Below, one piece after another: positions 19,963 through 31,594 of a DNA stretch of 64,000 bases. The position numbers and the translations under genes were made by a program. The DNA comes from Lelliottia jeotgali. Lineage in GTDB: Bacteria > Pseudomonadota > Gammaproteobacteria > Enterobacterales > Enterobacteriaceae. The notes beneath the pieces are model-generated. The model saw only the letters and a list, made by a program, of their open reading frames with translations. It made no database searches and was not told the origin of the DNA. The DNA is taken from positions 3,472,001-3,536,000 of the forward strand of contig CP018628.1 of NCBI GenBank assembly GCA_002271215.1, given 5' to 3'. Numbering within the stretch: the first letter of the stretch is position 1; each line of letters begins with the position of its first letter.

Positions 19963-19987
19963 TACTGTCAAAATTATTTTGACAGTA
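19963..19987. promoter_or_regulatory. 25-bp perfect palindrome, likely LysR operator
   Basis: Twelve-base arms TACTGTCAAAAT (19963-19974) and ATTTTGACAGTA (19976-19987) flank one central base. A consensus -35 TTGACA for the MFS gene lies inside the right arm (19979-19984). Its position between the divergent LysR and MFS genes makes it the natural autoregulatory operator. Confidence 0.75.
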
Positions 19988-20058
19988 TATCGCCAGAGAC
20001 GTCGTTTATCCCTCGCTTTCAGACAGATACATTACCGCTCCTTAACGGAGGGTAAAAC

Positions 20059-21267
20059 ATGGCTTATCGCAGTAAAGTCGCCATCGTATTTCTGCTGGGC
20101 TTTTTTCTCGATCTCATCAATATGTTCATCGCCAGCGTCGCGTTTCCGGCAATGTCGGCGGCATTGCATTCATCCGCCCCGGCGCTGGCATGGGTCAGCA
20201 ATGGGTATATTGCGGGCATGACGTTGGTCATCCCTTTTAGTGCCCTCATCACCCGCCGTCTGGGTGCAAAGCGGGTTTTCATTCTTTCTTTGACGCTGTT
20301 TTGTCTCGCGGCCACTGCTGCCGGTATGTCTGACTCGCTGAGTCACCTGATTTTTTGGCGTGTTTTACAGGGTACAGGTGGCGGATTGCTCATCCCCATT
20401 GGACAGGCGCTGGCATGGCAACAGTTTAAGCCGCATGAACGGGCCGGTTTATCCACAGCGGTAATGCTGGTCGCACTTCTCGCCCCTGCATGCGCTCCGG
20501 CCCTGGGTGGAATTCTGATTCAGTTCTTTCACTGGCGATGGATCTTTTTCGCCCCGCTGCCGCTTGCCGTCGTCACGCTGCTATTGGCTTGCCTGTGGCT
20601 TAAAAACGAGACTGCTCCACCAGGCCCTGCAAGGTTGCTACATCTCCCCCTGTTGTCCGACCCGCTGTTGCGTTTCTCAATGCTGGTCTATCTTTGCGTG
20701 CCAGGGATATTCATCGGCGTGAATGTTGTCGGCCTTTTTTACCTGCAAAGTGTGGCGCAAATGACCCCGGCAGCAACCGGAGCGCTGATGCTTCCCTGGT
20801 CTCTCGCGTCGTTTATCGCCATTTCAGCCACCGGGAAATATTTCAACCGCCTTGGCCCACGTCCGCTCATTATCACCGGCTGTCTGTTGCAGGCGGCGGG
20901 GATCGCGGGTTTGTCGACAGTTTCTGCCACTACGCCAGAATCGCTCATCATCGTCCTCTTCGTCCTGATGGGCGCAGGTGGCAGCCTGTGCAGCAGCACC
21001 GCTCAGAGTACCGCATTTCTCAATGTGGCCTATGAAGAGATGCCCGATGCCAGCGCCCTGTGGAACATTAACCGTCAGCTGAGTTTCTTTCTTGGTGCCA
21101 CACTGCTGGCGCTGATACTCAGTACGCTACAACACGTTTTTCCGCCTATTCAGGCCTGGCATGGGGTCTTTATTTTGTCAGCCGGAATCACGCTTTTCCC
21201 CATCACCAGCGCGCTTCGCCTCAACAACCAACAGGTGCTTGCGCATCTTCATAAGGAAACATCATGA
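20059..21267 (+). CDS. MFS transporter, DHA-type drug efflux family
   Basis: A 402-residue inner-membrane protein with about 12 hydrophobic helices. It carries the major-facilitator loop after helix 2 (RRLGAKRVFILSL) and an antiporter motif C-like GTGGGLLIPIGQALAW and PALGGILIQFFHWRWIFF as in EmrB/QacA-type multidrug exporters. A good ribosome site (GGAGGG) precedes the ATG. It overlaps the downstream NTF2-like gene by 4 bp and is divergent from the LysR regulator, the usual layout for an inducible efflux system. The substrate is unknown. Confidence 0.85.
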   Translation: MAYRSKVAIVFLLGFFLDLINMFIASVAFPAMSAALHSSAPALAWVSNGYIAGMTLVIPFSALITRRLGAKRVFILSLTLFCLAATAAGMSDSLSHLIFWRVLQGTGGGLLIPIGQALAWQQFKPHERAGLSTAVMLVALLAPACAPALGGILIQFFHWRWIFFAPLPLAVVTLLLACLWLKNETAPPGPARLLHLPLLSDPLLRFSMLVYLCVPGIFIGVNVVGLFYLQSVAQMTPAATGALMLPWSLASFIAISATGKYFNRLGPRPLIITGCLLQAAGIAGLSTVSATTPESLIIVLFVLMGAGGSLCSSTAQSTAFLNVAYEEMPDASALWNINRQLSFFLGATLLALILSTLQHVFPPIQAWHGVFILSAGITLFPITSALRLNNQQVLAHLHKETS

Positions 21268-21641
21268 ATTTATTCGAAAATGAAATCATTGAGGCCCACG
21301 TCGCCATTGAAAACTGGCTCGGTAAAGGCGAAGGCGACCCCGAAGCGTTGATGGCCCACTTCAGCGAAACATTTAGCATGGTGACATTAACCGGTGCTTG
21401 TCTGGATTATGCCGCCTTGAAAGGATTCTTTCTGGCTCAGCGCGGAGGCCGTCCAGGACTTTGCATTACCGTGGACTGCGTGGAAGTGCTGGAAACATGG
21501 CCAGACGGTGCAGCGTTACGGTATCGGGAGATTCAAAGCCAGCCTTCAGCCGCAACCACCGTGCGATGGTCTACGGTATTGCTGAGCAAACAAGGCGAAA
21601 GCGTGCTCTGGCGTCATCTTCACGAAACGGCCCAAGGATAG
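21264..21641 (+). CDS. NTF2-like (DUF4440/SnoaL-type) small protein
   Basis: A 125-residue cytoplasmic protein with the cone-shaped NTF2-like pattern: an N-terminal helix (IEAHVAIENWL), FSETFSMVTLTGACLDYAALKGFF, and C-terminal beta strands ending in WRHLHETA. Such proteins can be small hydrolases, isomerases or ligand binders. It is translationally coupled to the MFS gene (ATGA overlap), which suggests it binds or modifies the same compound. No specific function can be assigned. Confidence 0.75.
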   Translation: MNLFENEIIEAHVAIENWLGKGEGDPEALMAHFSETFSMVTLTGACLDYAALKGFFLAQRGGRPGLCITVDCVEVLETWPDGAALRYREIQSQPSAATTVRWSTVLLSKQGESVLWRHLHETAQG

Positions 21642-21645
21642 AAAA

Positions 21646-21677
21646 GAAAAAGGCCCGTCTCTCGACGGGCCTCTTTT
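21646..21677. terminator. Bidirectional terminator between the NTF2-like gene and rpoS
   Basis: A 9-bp perfect stem AGGCCCGTC / GACGGGCCT (21651-21659, 21664-21672) with a TCTC loop, flanked by A-rich sequence on the left and CTTTT on the right, between the two convergent genes. Confidence 0.88.
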
Positions 21678-21690
21678 AGATGAAAATGGC

Positions 21691-22683
21691 TTATTCGCGG
21701 AACAGCGCTTCGATATTCAGCCCTTGCCCCTGCAGGATTTCACGCAGGCGACGCAAACCTTCTACCTGAATCTGGCGAACACGTTCACGAGTCAGGCCAA
21801 TTTCACGGCCCACATCTTCCAGTGTCGCAGCTTCATACCCCAGCAGACCGAAACGACGTGCCAGCACTTCACGCTGTTTGGCGTTCAGTTCGAACAGCCA
21901 TTTGACGATGCTCTGTTTCATATCATCGTCTTGCGTGGTGTCTTCCGGACCGTTGTCTTTTTCATCGGCCAGGATGTCCAGCAGCGCTTTTTCGGAGTCG
22001 CCACCCAACGGGGTGTCGACGGAGGTAATGCGCTCATTGAGACGCAGCATACGGCTTACGTCATCAACCGGTTTATCGAGTTGTTCGGCAATCTCTTCTG
22101 CACTAGGTTCGTGGTCCAGTTTATGGGACAACTCACGCGCAGTACGCAGATAAACGTTCAACTCTTTGACGATGTGAATCGGCAGGCGAATCGTACGGGT
22201 TTGGTTCATGATTGCCCGTTCGATGGTCTGACGAATCCACCAGGTCGCGTACGTCGAGAAACGGAACCCACGTTCTGGGTCAAACTTCTCAACGGCGCGG
22301 ATCAGGCCCAGGTTGCCCTCTTCAATCAGATCCAGCAGTGCCAGACCACGATTGCTGTAACGACGAGCAATTTTCACCACCAGACGCAAGTTACTTTCAA
22401 TCATGCGGCGGCGTGAGGCAACATCTCCACGCAGTGCGCGACGCGCGAAATACACTTCTTCTTCGGCCGTTAACAGTGGAGAATAACCAATCTCTCCAAG
22501 GTAAAGCTGAGTCGCGTCAAGCACACGCTGTGTGGCGCCCTGCGATAACAGCTCTTCTTCAGCTAAATCGTTATCACTGGGTTCCTCTTCAACTAAGGCT
22601 TTCTCATCGAAAGACTCAGCTCCGTTCTCATCAAATTCCGCATCTTCATTTAAATCATGAACTTTCAGCGTATTCTGACTCAT
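21691..22683 (-). CDS. rpoS: RNA polymerase sigma factor RpoS
   Basis: RpoS is the general stress and stationary-phase sigma factor (sigma-38). The 330 residues equal E. coli in length and show regions 1.2 to 4.2, including the region 2.4 segment [28 protein letters not shown] (split here: [20 protein letters not shown] followed by QTRTIRLP) and the RssB recognition Lys173. Start 22683 ([10 protein letters not shown]) is the family start; an upstream in-frame ATG at 22719 lacks similarity. In E. coli its main promoter lies inside nlpD and makes a long sRNA-regulated leader; the same arrangement is expected here. The gene is intact. Confidence 0.98.
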   Translation of the reverse strand: MSQNTLKVHDLNEDAEFDENGAESFDEKALVEEEPSDNDLAEEELLSQGATQRVLDATQLYLGEIGYSPLLTAEEEVYFARRALRGDVASRRRMIESNLRLVVKIARRYSNRGLALLDLIEEGNLGLIRAVEKFDPERGFRFSTYATWWIRQTIERAIMNQTRTIRLPIHIVKELNVYLRTARELSHKLDHEPSAEEIAEQLDKPVDDVSRMLRLNERITSVDTPLGGDSEKALLDILADEKDNGPEDTTQDDDMKQSIVKWLFELNAKQREVLARRFGLLGYEAATLEDVGREIGLTRERVRQIQVEGLRRLREILQGQGLNIEALFRE

Positions 22684-22743
22684 AAGGTGGCTCCTACCCG
22701 TGATCCCTGAACGAGACACCCTGAAGCGGTATGCCTCGTCAAA

Positions 22744-23868
22744 TTATCGCTGCGGTAAATATTGCAGCGGGTTTACGGATTTCCCCTTGTAACGAATTTC
22801 AAAATGCAAGCGTGTAGAACTGGTGCCGGTGCTACCCATGGTAGCGATTTTTTGCCCCGCCTTGATTTCTTGTTGCTCCCGGACCAGCATTGTATCGTTA
22901 TGGGCGTAGGCACTCAGGTAATCATCGTTATGTTTGATGATAATAAGATTACCGTAACCGCGCAGAGCGTTACCGGCATACACAACGCGTCCATCTGCGG
23001 TCGCGATGATTGCCTGTCCCTTACTTCCTGCGATATCGATCCCTTTATTTCCCCCCTCGGAGGAAGAGAAGTTTTCGATAACTTTGCCATCAGCAGGCCA
23101 ACGCCATGCAGAAATTGGCGCACTGGAACTCGAGCTGCTGGCAGTCGGTACGGTAGAGCTAACCACAGGTGCCGTCACCGGTGCTGTGACGACAGTCGCA
23201 GACGGCTTATTATTCGGCAACATTTTGTTAGCACTCTGTTCACCTGAATCTTCAGAATACGTAATTGTTGGTTGTGAAGCAACCACTGCGCTTGTATTTT
23301 GCGCAGGTTTAACGCTGTTATTTTGTGCGGTGACATCCGCGGCTGAAACAGAGTTGCCTGGCGTCAGTGGCGTACCGGTCGCATTACCGACCTGGAGCGT
23401 CTGCCCTACTTCCAGACCATACGGGGCCTGTACGCTGTTTCGCTGGGCGAGGTCGCGGAAATCGTTCCCGGTGATCCACGCGATATAGAAAAGCGTGTCG
23501 CCGCGTTTCACAGTGTAGGTGCTGCCGCCGGTATAACTCCCTTTCGGAATGTTCCCATACTTGCGGTTATAGACTATGCGGCCATTTTCGGTCTGCACAG
23601 ACTGTTGCACTAGCTGAATCTGAGTGGGCTGCGTGGTCGGCACTTGAACAGGCTGGATCTGTGGAGTTTGCTGCGTCGCCACATTGCCCATTTTAGGCGG
23701 AGGGGTGATTAGCATTCCACCGGAGGTACTTCCCGAATTGCCGTTCCCGCCAACAGAGCTCACAGGAGCAGGCGCGTTATTAGAACTTGTACAACCTGCC
23801 AGCCAAAGCGAAACCAATGACAATGCCGCAACACGGCTGATGGTGAATTTTGGGCTTCCCGCGCTCAT
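22744..23868 (-). CDS. nlpD: Murein hydrolase activator NlpD, lipoprotein
   Basis: NlpD is an outer-membrane lipoprotein that activates the amidase AmiC during cell separation. The signal peptide ends in the lipobox LAGC near residue 26. A LysM peptidoglycan-binding domain ([20 protein letters not shown]) lies near residue 118, and a degenerate LytM/M23 domain is at the C-terminus ([10 protein letters not shown]...[10 protein letters not shown]), in which zinc ligands are missing as expected for an activator. Between them is a long Ser/Thr/Pro/Val-rich linker. Length is 374 residues against 379 in E. coli. Confidence 0.95.
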   Translation of the reverse strand: MSAGSPKFTISRVAALSLVSLWLAGCTSSNNAPAPVSSVGGNGNSGSTSGGMLITPPPKMGNVATQQTPQIQPVQVPTTQPTQIQLVQQSVQTENGRIVYNRKYGNIPKGSYTGGSTYTVKRGDTLFYIAWITGNDFRDLAQRNSVQAPYGLEVGQTLQVGNATGTPLTPGNSVSAADVTAQNNSVKPAQNTSAVVASQPTITYSEDSGEQSANKMLPNNKPSATVVTAPVTAPVVSSTVPTASSSSSSAPISAWRWPADGKVIENFSSSEGGNKGIDIAGSKGQAIIATADGRVVYAGNALRGYGNLIIIKHNDDYLSAYAHNDTMLVREQQEIKAGQKIATMGSTGTSSTRLHFEIRYKGKSVNPLQYLPQR

Positions 23869-23984
23869 TTATCCCCCAGGAATGTGTTAACTACCAGTGA
23901 CTTAAAATTAACCGTGATGGCACGAACCTTTTGCGCCACACCATACGCCGAATATTTCCGAATAACCCTGGAAAATTCCGAGTA

Positions 23985-25346
<1,362 letters not shown>

Positions 25347-25366
<20 letters not shown>

Positions 25367-26396
25367 AGTCACCCGACGTAGTAATAAGTTCCCTGACAAC
25401 GCTGGTGGCAAAACTGCCTGCAGGCAGCCAGAAACGCAACTCGACGGTCACGTCATCCCACCAGTTCCAGCTCAACTGCTGCGGATAGAGGAGCATCGCA
25501 CGGCGTGCCGCCTCAACTTTTTCCCGCACCAGCAATGATTGTAATTCTGTCTCTTCAGCCACTGCCGCCTGTTCAGCGGCCAGTGCTTCGCCCTGCGTTC
25601 CCCACTCTCCCGAGCCGGGCAGCGCGGCGGTAATCAGCAGCGATTTATTGTCGACGCGCGCCTGCAGATCGGTCATTTCTTCGTTTGTGGCGACAAACCA
25701 GCTGCCGCGTCCCGCTAATTGTAGCGCATCGCCGACAACAACTTGATTCGCGTCTGGTTTTTTCAGTCGTTCGCTCACAATCTGATTAAACAACGCACTA
25801 CGGGCTGCCGACAACCAAAAACTGCGTTTATTCCTGTCGCGCACCGGGGCATTGCTTTGCGCCCAACGCAACGCGCCGAGTAGGTTGCTGCCACCCAACC
25901 CGAAACGCTGGGAACCGAAATAGTTCGGCACGCCCTGCTCGCTGATGGCGGTCAGGCGTTTTTCCACGTCGTCACGATTTGTCACTTCACGCAGCACCAG
26001 CGTAAAGGCATTGCCCTGAAGCGCCCCGAGGCGCAGCTTGCGCTTATGACGGGCGTACTCAAGCACTTTACAGCCTTCGAGCTCAAATTTGCTTAAATCA
26101 GGCATTACATTGCCCGGCACGCGCGCACACAACCACTGCTCGGTAACAGCATGTTTATCTTTCTGCCCGGCAAAGCTCACTTCACGGGCGTGAATTTTGA
26201 GGAATTTTGCCAGCGCATCGGCGACGAAACGGGTATTGCAGCCGTTTTTCAGGATACGAACCAGAATGTGTTCGCCTTCGCCATCCGGCTGGAAACCGAG
26301 ATCTTCCACTACCACGAAATCTTCCGGGTTGGCTTTTAGCTGGCCATTTCCCTGCGGTTTGCCGTGCAGATACGTCAGGTTATCAAAATCGATCAT
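25347..26396 (-). CDS. truD: tRNA pseudouridine(13) synthase
   Basis: TruD makes pseudouridine at position 13 of tRNA-Glu. The 349 residues carry the family catalytic motif [14 protein letters not shown], whose Asp is the nucleophile, near residue 76, and the conserved NYFGSQRFG segment. It overlaps ispF by 4 bp and surE by 20 bp within the long ispD-to-rpoS gene string. Confidence 0.96.
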
Positions 26397-26872
26397 TTGG
26401 CCGCCTTCACCAGCAGCGCCACCGCCTCACAGGCGATGCCTTCGCCACGACCGACAAAACCAAGCTTTTCGGTCGTGGTCGCTTTGACGTTGACGTCATC
26501 CATATGGCAGCCGAGATCTTCGGCGATAAAAACGCGCATCTGCGGGATATGCGGCAGCATTTTCGGCGCCTGAGCAATGAGAGTCACATCAACGTTGCCC
26601 AGAGTGTAGCCCTTCGCCTGAATGCGGCGCCAGGCTTCACGCAGCAACTCACGGCTGTCCGCACCTTTAAAGGCCGGATCGGTGTCCGGGAACAGTTTGC
26701 CGATATCGCCGAGTGCTGCCGCGCCGAGCAAGGCGTCGGTTAAGGCATGCAGCGCGACATCGCCATCAGAATGCGCCAGCAAGCCCTGTTCAAAGGGAAT
26801 GCGTACGCCGCCAATGATAATCGGGCCAACGCCGCCAAAGGCGTGTACGTCAAAACCGTGTCCAATTCGCAT
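26393..26872 (-). CDS. ispF: 2-C-methyl-D-erythritol 2,4-cyclodiphosphate synthase
   Basis: IspF closes the cyclodiphosphate ring in the methylerythritol-phosphate isoprenoid pathway. The 159-residue protein has the metal-binding start [13 protein letters not shown] (Asp8, His10), [25 protein letters not shown] (shown in part as [14 protein letters not shown]) and the [13 protein letters not shown] loop. It shares a TAATG junction with ispD, the preceding enzyme of the same pathway. Confidence 0.97.
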   Translation of the reverse strand: MRIGHGFDVHAFGGVGPIIIGGVRIPFEQGLLAHSDGDVALHALTDALLGAAALGDIGKLFPDTDPAFKGADSRELLREAWRRIQAKGYTLGNVDVTLIAQAPKMLPHIPQMRVFIAEDLGCHMDDVNVKATTTEKLGFVGRGEGIACEAVALLVKAAK

Positions 26873-27582
26873 TATGCGTTCTCCTGAGGGGTAGTCCGGG
26901 TAAGATAAAATTCCGCGAGCTGTAAATCTTCTGGGCGCGTCACTTTTATATTATCAGCGCGCCCCTCAATAAGCTCAGGGTGGTAACCGCAATATTCCAG
27001 CGCCGACGCTTCATCGGTGATGGTTGCGCCTTCATTGAGCGCGCGGGTTAAGCAATCATTGAGCAGTTCGCGGGGGAAAAACTGAGGGGTCAGCGCGTGC
27101 CATAAATCGACGCGCTCAACGGTATGGGCAATATTCGTAAGTCCTGGCTCTGCGCGCTTCATGGTGTCGCGCACAGGGGCGGCCAGAATGCCGCCAACAG
27201 AACTGGTTTCGCTGAGCTGCAGCAAACGCGCCAGATCGTCCTGATGCAGGCACGGGCGTGCGGCGTCATGCACTAACACCCACTGCGCATCGCCTGCGGC
27301 GCGAAGGCCTGCCAGAACGGAATCGGCACGTTCGGCGCCGCCATCAACAACAGTAATTTGTGGATGATTTGCAAGTTGAAGCCTGGCAAAACGGGCATCG
27401 CCCGGACTGATAGCGATAACAACGCGCGTCACCCGTGGGTTCGCCAGCAGCGCCGCCACAGAGTGTTCAAGGATCGTTTTATCGCCAATAGAAAGGTACT
27501 GCTTAGGACACTCTGTTTGCATGCGCCGACCGAAACCTGCTGCCGGTACCACAGCGCATACCTTCGAAAAAGTCACTGCCAT
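26872..27582 (-). CDS. ispD: 2-C-methyl-D-erythritol 4-phosphate cytidylyltransferase
   Basis: IspD transfers CMP to methylerythritol phosphate, the third step of the MEP pathway. It shows the nucleotide-binding loop [20 protein letters not shown] near the N-terminus and the VHDAARPCL motif near residue 104. Start 27582 ([11 protein letters not shown]) yields 236 residues as in E. coli; the frame extended to 27645 would overlap ftsB. Gene neighbours are ftsB (19 bp) and ispF. Confidence 0.96.
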   Translation of the reverse strand: MAVTFSKVCAVVPAAGFGRRMQTECPKQYLSIGDKTILEHSVAALLANPRVTRVVIAISPGDARFARLQLANHPQITVVDGGAERADSVLAGLRAAGDAQWVLVHDAARPCLHQDDLARLLQLSETSSVGGILAAPVRDTMKRAEPGLTNIAHTVERVDLWHALTPQFFPRELLNDCLTRALNEGATITDEASALEYCGYHPELIEGRADNIKVTRPEDLQLAEFYLTRTTPQENA

Positions 27583-27601
27583 GTCGTAATCCTGGGCCTG
27601 A

Positions 27602-27913
27602 TTATCGATTGTTTTGTGCTGAGCCCTGATTGCGTTTAGACGCATCCGGCACCAGACGATAAAAAGTCTCGCCCGGCTTCGTCATACTGAGTTCGTTACG
27701 TGCACGTTCCTCAATCGCCTCTTGTCCGCCATTGAGGTCGTCAATTTCGGCAAAAAGTTGATCGTTTCGCGCTTTAAGTTTTGCGTTTGTTGCCTGCTGT
27801 GCCGTGACGTCATCATTGACGCGGCTATAGTCGTGAAGACCATTCTTACCGAACCACAGCGAATACTGAAGCCAGACCAGCAAAGCCAGCAACAGCAGTG
27901 TTAATTTACCCAT
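27602..27913 (-). CDS. ftsB: Cell division protein FtsB
   Basis: FtsB is a bitopic septum protein that forms a complex with FtsL and FtsQ and signals to FtsWI. The 103 residues consist of a short cytoplasmic start, one membrane helix ([19 protein letters not shown], residues 4-22), a periplasmic coiled coil (about 30-65) and a short C-terminal FtsQ-binding region. Same length as in E. coli. Confidence 0.96.
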   Translation of the reverse strand: MGKLTLLLLALLVWLQYSLWFGKNGLHDYSRVNDDVTAQQATNAKLKARNDQLFAEIDDLNGGQEAIEERARNELSMTKPGETFYRLVPDASKRNQGSAQNNR

Positions 27914-27991
27914 CCAGCCCCCTGAAAAACGGCATCATCATCCCATAACTTTCCGTTCGACTCTACTCTGGGGTTTTAATTATGTCTCAAG

Positions 27992-28315
27992 TTAGCCCAT
28001 CAGCCATAAAAACAGCAGGCCGAAAATGATAACCACGGTTGCGATGGTAATGATAGTGCTATAGAAAAGCCGTCCGTTGAGCAGCGAGTGCAGCGCAATG
28101 CCAACCACCACGGCGACGGGCATCAGTGCGAGGAAGAAAGGCCAGGTGTAGAGGAAGAAAAACAGCGTATTGCGGCCATAGATCAGGAACGGGATGCCGA
28201 GCGCCAGCAACCACGAGACGAAGCCCACCACGGCCCCAGGAAGTGACCAGGTCGTCTCGTCATCAGTCGATACGGTTTCCGACCCGGTGATAATGTAATT
28301 CTCACTGTTACGCAT
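27992..28315 (-). CDS. ygbE: Inner-membrane protein YgbE (DUF3561)
   Basis: A 107-residue protein of unknown function with three hydrophobic segments (about residues 28-46, 51-73 and 84-106). Start 28315 (MRNSENYIITG) matches E. coli YgbE in length and N-terminus. It lies between ftsB and the cysDNC operon on the same strand. Confidence 0.9.
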   Translation of the reverse strand: MRNSENYIITGSETVSTDDETTWSLPGAVVGFVSWLLALGIPFLIYGRNTLFFFLYTWPFFLALMPVAVVVGIALHSLLNGRLFYSTIITIATVVIIFGLLFLWLMG

Positions 28316-28374
28316 AGCAGTTCCTGTGACCATGACACATCTTACGGGCAGCGAGCTATCCGTTCGATACCGTC

Positions 28375-28980
28375 TCAGGATCTGATAATATCGTCCCGTC
28401 TGAGCAGGTCTAATAATTGGCTTACTAAATTTGTTACCAATTGTTGACCTTCCAGGTGAATCTCTGGCGATTCAGGAGCTTCGTAAACAGAGTCAATGCC
28501 AGTGAAATTGCGCAGTTCTCCCGCACGCGCCTTTTTATACAGCCCTTTTGGATCGCGTGCTTCACACACCGCCAACGGCGTATCGACAAACACTTCGATA
28601 AACCGCGCATTCCCGACGCGTTCGCGCACCATTTGCCGTTCAGCGCGATGCGGTGAAATAAACGCGGTTAACACCACTAAACCCGCATCGGCCATCAGGC
28701 TCGCCACTTCACCTACGCGGCGAATGTTCTCTTTGCGATCGTCGTCGCTAAAGCCCAAATCGCTGCACAGGCCGTGGCGCACGTTGTCGCCATCGAGCAA
28801 ATAAGTGCTTACACCCTGTTGATGCAAGGCCTCTTCCAGCGCCCCGGCAACGGTGGATTTACCGGAGCCAGAAAGCCCGGTAAACCACAGCACAACCCCA
28901 CGGTGTCCGTGGAGTTGCTCGCGCGCGCTGACCGTAACCGGATGAGGATGCCAGACGACGTTCTCATCATGGGCGGCCAT
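28375..28980 (-). CDS. cysC: Adenylylsulfate kinase
   Basis: CysC phosphorylates adenylylsulfate (APS) to PAPS, the substrate of CysH. The P-loop [14 protein letters not shown] is near residue 35 and the family segment [13 protein letters not shown] near 108. It shares a TAATG overlap with cysN and closes the cysDNC operon. Confidence 0.97.
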   Translation of the reverse strand: MAAHDENVVWHPHPVTVSAREQLHGHRGVVLWFTGLSGSGKSTVAGALEEALHQQGVSTYLLDGDNVRHGLCSDLGFSDDDRKENIRRVGEVASLMADAGLVVLTAFISPHRAERQMVRERVGNARFIEVFVDTPLAVCEARDPKGLYKKARAGELRNFTGIDSVYEAPESPEIHLEGQQLVTNLVSQLLDLLRRDDIIRS

Positions 28981-30407
28981 TATTTGCCTCCCAGCAAATC
29001 GCGTGCGCCCCAGTGCGGGAAGTGTTTGCGCACCAGCGCGTTCAGTTCAAGCTCAAAGGCGCTGAATTCAGACGGTGCAGCGGTCGCCTGCTCGTGTGGC
29101 TCGCGCACCATACCCGCACCAACGGTGACGTTGGTCAGACGGTCGATGAAGATCAGCCCACCCGTTACCGGATTTTGCTGATATTTGTCGAGCACTAGCG
29201 GCTCATCAAAGGTGAGATCCACCAGCCCGATGCCGTTCAGCGGCAGTTCAGAGACCTGATGCTGGGCCAGATTGTTGATATCCACCTGATACTGAATGCC
29301 ATCCACACGCGCCCGGGTTTTCTTGCCCGCGATTTTGATGTCGTAACTTTGTCCCGCCGTCAACGGCTGTTCCGCCATCCACACCACATCCAGCGACGCG
29401 CTTTGTACGGCTGGCACATTCTCTTGCGCATTCAGCAGTAAATCACCGCGACTGATGTCGATTTCATCTTTCAATACCAGCGTGACCGCTTCGCCTGCAC
29501 CCGCTTGAGGCAAATCACCGTCGAAGGTCACGATACGGGCAATCGTCGATTCCACGCCGGATGGCAGCGCCTTCACGCGCTGGCCAACCGTTACCACGCC
29601 GGAGGCAATGGTCCCGGAGAAACCACGGAAATCGAGGTTCGGGCGGTTAACATACTGCACCGGGAAACGCATCGGCTGGTTTTCCACGGGGCGCTGAATT
29701 TCAACGGTTTCCAGCACTTCAAGTAGCGTCGGGCCGCTGTACCACGGCATGTTTACACTCTGAGAAGCGACGTTGTCGCCTTCCAGCGCGGAGAGCGGCA
29801 CAAAGCGGATATCCAGATTGCCCGGCAGTTGATCGGCAAAAGTCAGATAGCTCTCGCGGATCTCGTTGAATTTCTCTTCGCTGAAGTTCACCAGATCCAT
29901 TTTATTGACTGCTACGACCAGGTGTTTGATGCCCAGCAGCGTGGAGATAAAGCTGTGGCGACGAGTCTGATCCAGCACGCCTTTGCGCGCATCCATCAGC
30001 AGGATCGCCAGCTCGCAGGTCGACGCACCGGTCGCCATATTACGGGTGTACTGTTCATGCCCCGGCGTATCGGCAATGATGAATTTGCGCTTCTCGGTGG
30101 AGAAATAGCGATACGCCACGTCGATGGTAATGCCCTGCTCGCGCTCGGCCTGTAAGCCGTCCACCAGCAGCGCCAGATCGAGTTTCTCACCCTGGGTGCC
30201 GTGACGCTTGCTGTCGTTGTGCAAAGAGGAGAGCTGATCTTCGTAAATTTGGCGCGTGTCGTGCAGCAGGCGGCCAATCAGGGTGCTTTTCCCGTCATCA
30301 ACGCTGCCGCAGGTCAGAAAGCGCAGCAGGCTTTTGTGCTGCTGGGCGTGCAGGTAAGCTTCCACGCCGCCTTCATCTGCAATTTGTTGTGCAATTGTGT
30401 TGTTCAT
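28980..30407 (-). CDS. cysN: Sulfate adenylyltransferase subunit 1 (GTPase)
   Basis: CysN is the GTPase subunit that powers APS formation by CysD. The 475 residues carry GTPase motifs [10 protein letters not shown] (near 34), [12 protein letters not shown] (near 113) and NKMD (near 168), then elongation-factor-like beta domains. It follows cysD by 9 bp. Confidence 0.97.
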   Translation of the reverse strand: MNNTIAQQIADEGGVEAYLHAQQHKSLLRFLTCGSVDDGKSTLIGRLLHDTRQIYEDQLSSLHNDSKRHGTQGEKLDLALLVDGLQAEREQGITIDVAYRYFSTEKRKFIIADTPGHEQYTRNMATGASTCELAILLMDARKGVLDQTRRHSFISTLLGIKHLVVAVNKMDLVNFSEEKFNEIRESYLTFADQLPGNLDIRFVPLSALEGDNVASQSVNMPWYSGPTLLEVLETVEIQRPVENQPMRFPVQYVNRPNLDFRGFSGTIASGVVTVGQRVKALPSGVESTIARIVTFDGDLPQAGAGEAVTLVLKDEIDISRGDLLLNAQENVPAVQSASLDVVWMAEQPLTAGQSYDIKIAGKKTRARVDGIQYQVDINNLAQHQVSELPLNGIGLVDLTFDEPLVLDKYQQNPVTGGLIFIDRLTNVTVGAGMVREPHEQATAAPSEFSAFELELNALVRKHFPHWGARDLLGGK

Positions 30408-30416
30408 GGCGGCTCC

Positions 30417-31325
30417 TTAGAAATAACCCTGACGTTTCTTCAGCTCCATTGAGCCTGCCTGGTCGCGGTCAATCATGCGCCCCTGCCGCTCACTGGTGGT
30501 GGAGACCAGCATCTCTTCGATGATCTCCGGCAGCGTCTGCGCGTTTGACTCGACGGCGCCGGTCAGCGGCCAGCAGCCTAACGTACGGAAGCGCACCATC
30601 TGTTTTTTGATAACCTCGCCCGGCTGCAAATCGATGCGATCGTCGTCGATCATCATCAGCATACCGTCGCGCTCCAGCACCGGGCGCTCAGCCGCCAGAT
30701 ACAGCGGGACGATTTCGATATTTTCCAGATAGATATACTGCCAGATATCCAGCTCGGTCCAGTTGGAGAGCGGGAAGACACGGATACTTTCGCCTTTGTT
30801 AATCTGGCCGTTGTAGTTGTGCCACAGCTCCGGGCGCTGGTTTTTCGGATCCCAGCGGTGGAAACGGTCGCGGAAGGAGTAGATGCGCTCTTTGGCGCGG
30901 GATTTTTCTTCATCACGGCGCGCGCCGCCGAAGGCCGCATCAAAACCGTATTTGTTCAGCGCCTGCTTCAGCCCTTCGGTTTTCATGATGTCCGTGTGCT
31001 TGGCGCTGCCGTGGACGAACGGGTTGATGCCCATCGCCACGCCTTCCGGGTTTTTGTGCACCAGCAGTTCACAGCCATAGGCTTTGGCCGTGCGGTCGCG
31101 AAACTCGTACATCTCACGAAATTTCCAGCCGGTGTCAACGTGCAGCAACGGAAACGGCAGGGTACCCGGATAAAACGCTTTACGCGCCAGATGCAGCATG
31201 ACGCTGGAATCTTTCCCGATGGAATACATCATTACCGGGTTCGAAAATTCGGCAGCCACCTCGCGGATAATATGGATGCTTTCTGCTTCAAGTTGCCGCA
31301 GGTGGGTAAGTCGTTTTTGGTCCAT
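30417..31325 (-). CDS. cysD: Sulfate adenylyltransferase subunit 2
   Basis: CysD is the catalytic ATP sulfurylase subunit that adenylates sulfate to APS. It is an N-type ATP pyrophosphatase with the PP-loop [15 protein letters not shown] near residue 36. The protein has 302 residues as in E. coli. It is the first gene of the cysDNC operon, with a CysB-type promoter upstream. Confidence 0.97.
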   Translation of the reverse strand: MDQKRLTHLRQLEAESIHIIREVAAEFSNPVMMYSIGKDSSVMLHLARKAFYPGTLPFPLLHVDTGWKFREMYEFRDRTAKAYGCELLVHKNPEGVAMGINPFVHGSAKHTDIMKTEGLKQALNKYGFDAAFGGARRDEEKSRAKERIYSFRDRFHRWDPKNQRPELWHNYNGQINKGESIRVFPLSNWTELDIWQYIYLENIEIVPLYLAAERPVLERDGMLMMIDDDRIDLQPGEVIKKQMVRFRTLGCWPLTGAVESNAQTLPEIIEEMLVSTTSERQGRMIDRDQAGSMELKKRQGYF

Positions 31326-31383
31326 AACCGTTCCTTAAGCCAGAAGAACCATCGCTCTCTGAGTTAGTTTTAAGCGTCTCTGA

Positions 31384-31460
31384 TAGGGGGACTATAGGGG
31401 GCGGCTTAGAGTGAATGAAATTACGAATTGGAATGAGTAGTTACTCAATGGAATAACGCC
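31384..31460 (-). promoter_or_regulatory. cysDNC promoter with candidate CysB site
   Basis: On the minus strand TTATTCCATTGAGTAAC (about 31458-31442) followed by CTCATTCCAATTCGTAA resembles tandem CysB-binding half-sites. Downstream is a -10 TATAGT (31396-31391) without a good -35, as expected for an activator-dependent promoter. Confidence 0.6.
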
Positions 31461-31594
31461 TCGAGAAAGCTAATATCAAAAAGTGCTTAACGCGCGAAAT
31501 ATCGGGCATTTAAGAGCAAATGAAATTGTGTAAGCGCGGTCACAGTTTCATACTAGGCGCGTTAAAATTTTGTTCTATTTTTTAAGGACTCACT

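Noticed and set aside
19963..19987. Palindrome with CTGT...ACAG considered as a LexA box
   Set aside because: The spacing between the half sites is 13 rather than 8 bases, so it does not fit LexA; a LysR operator is the better reading.
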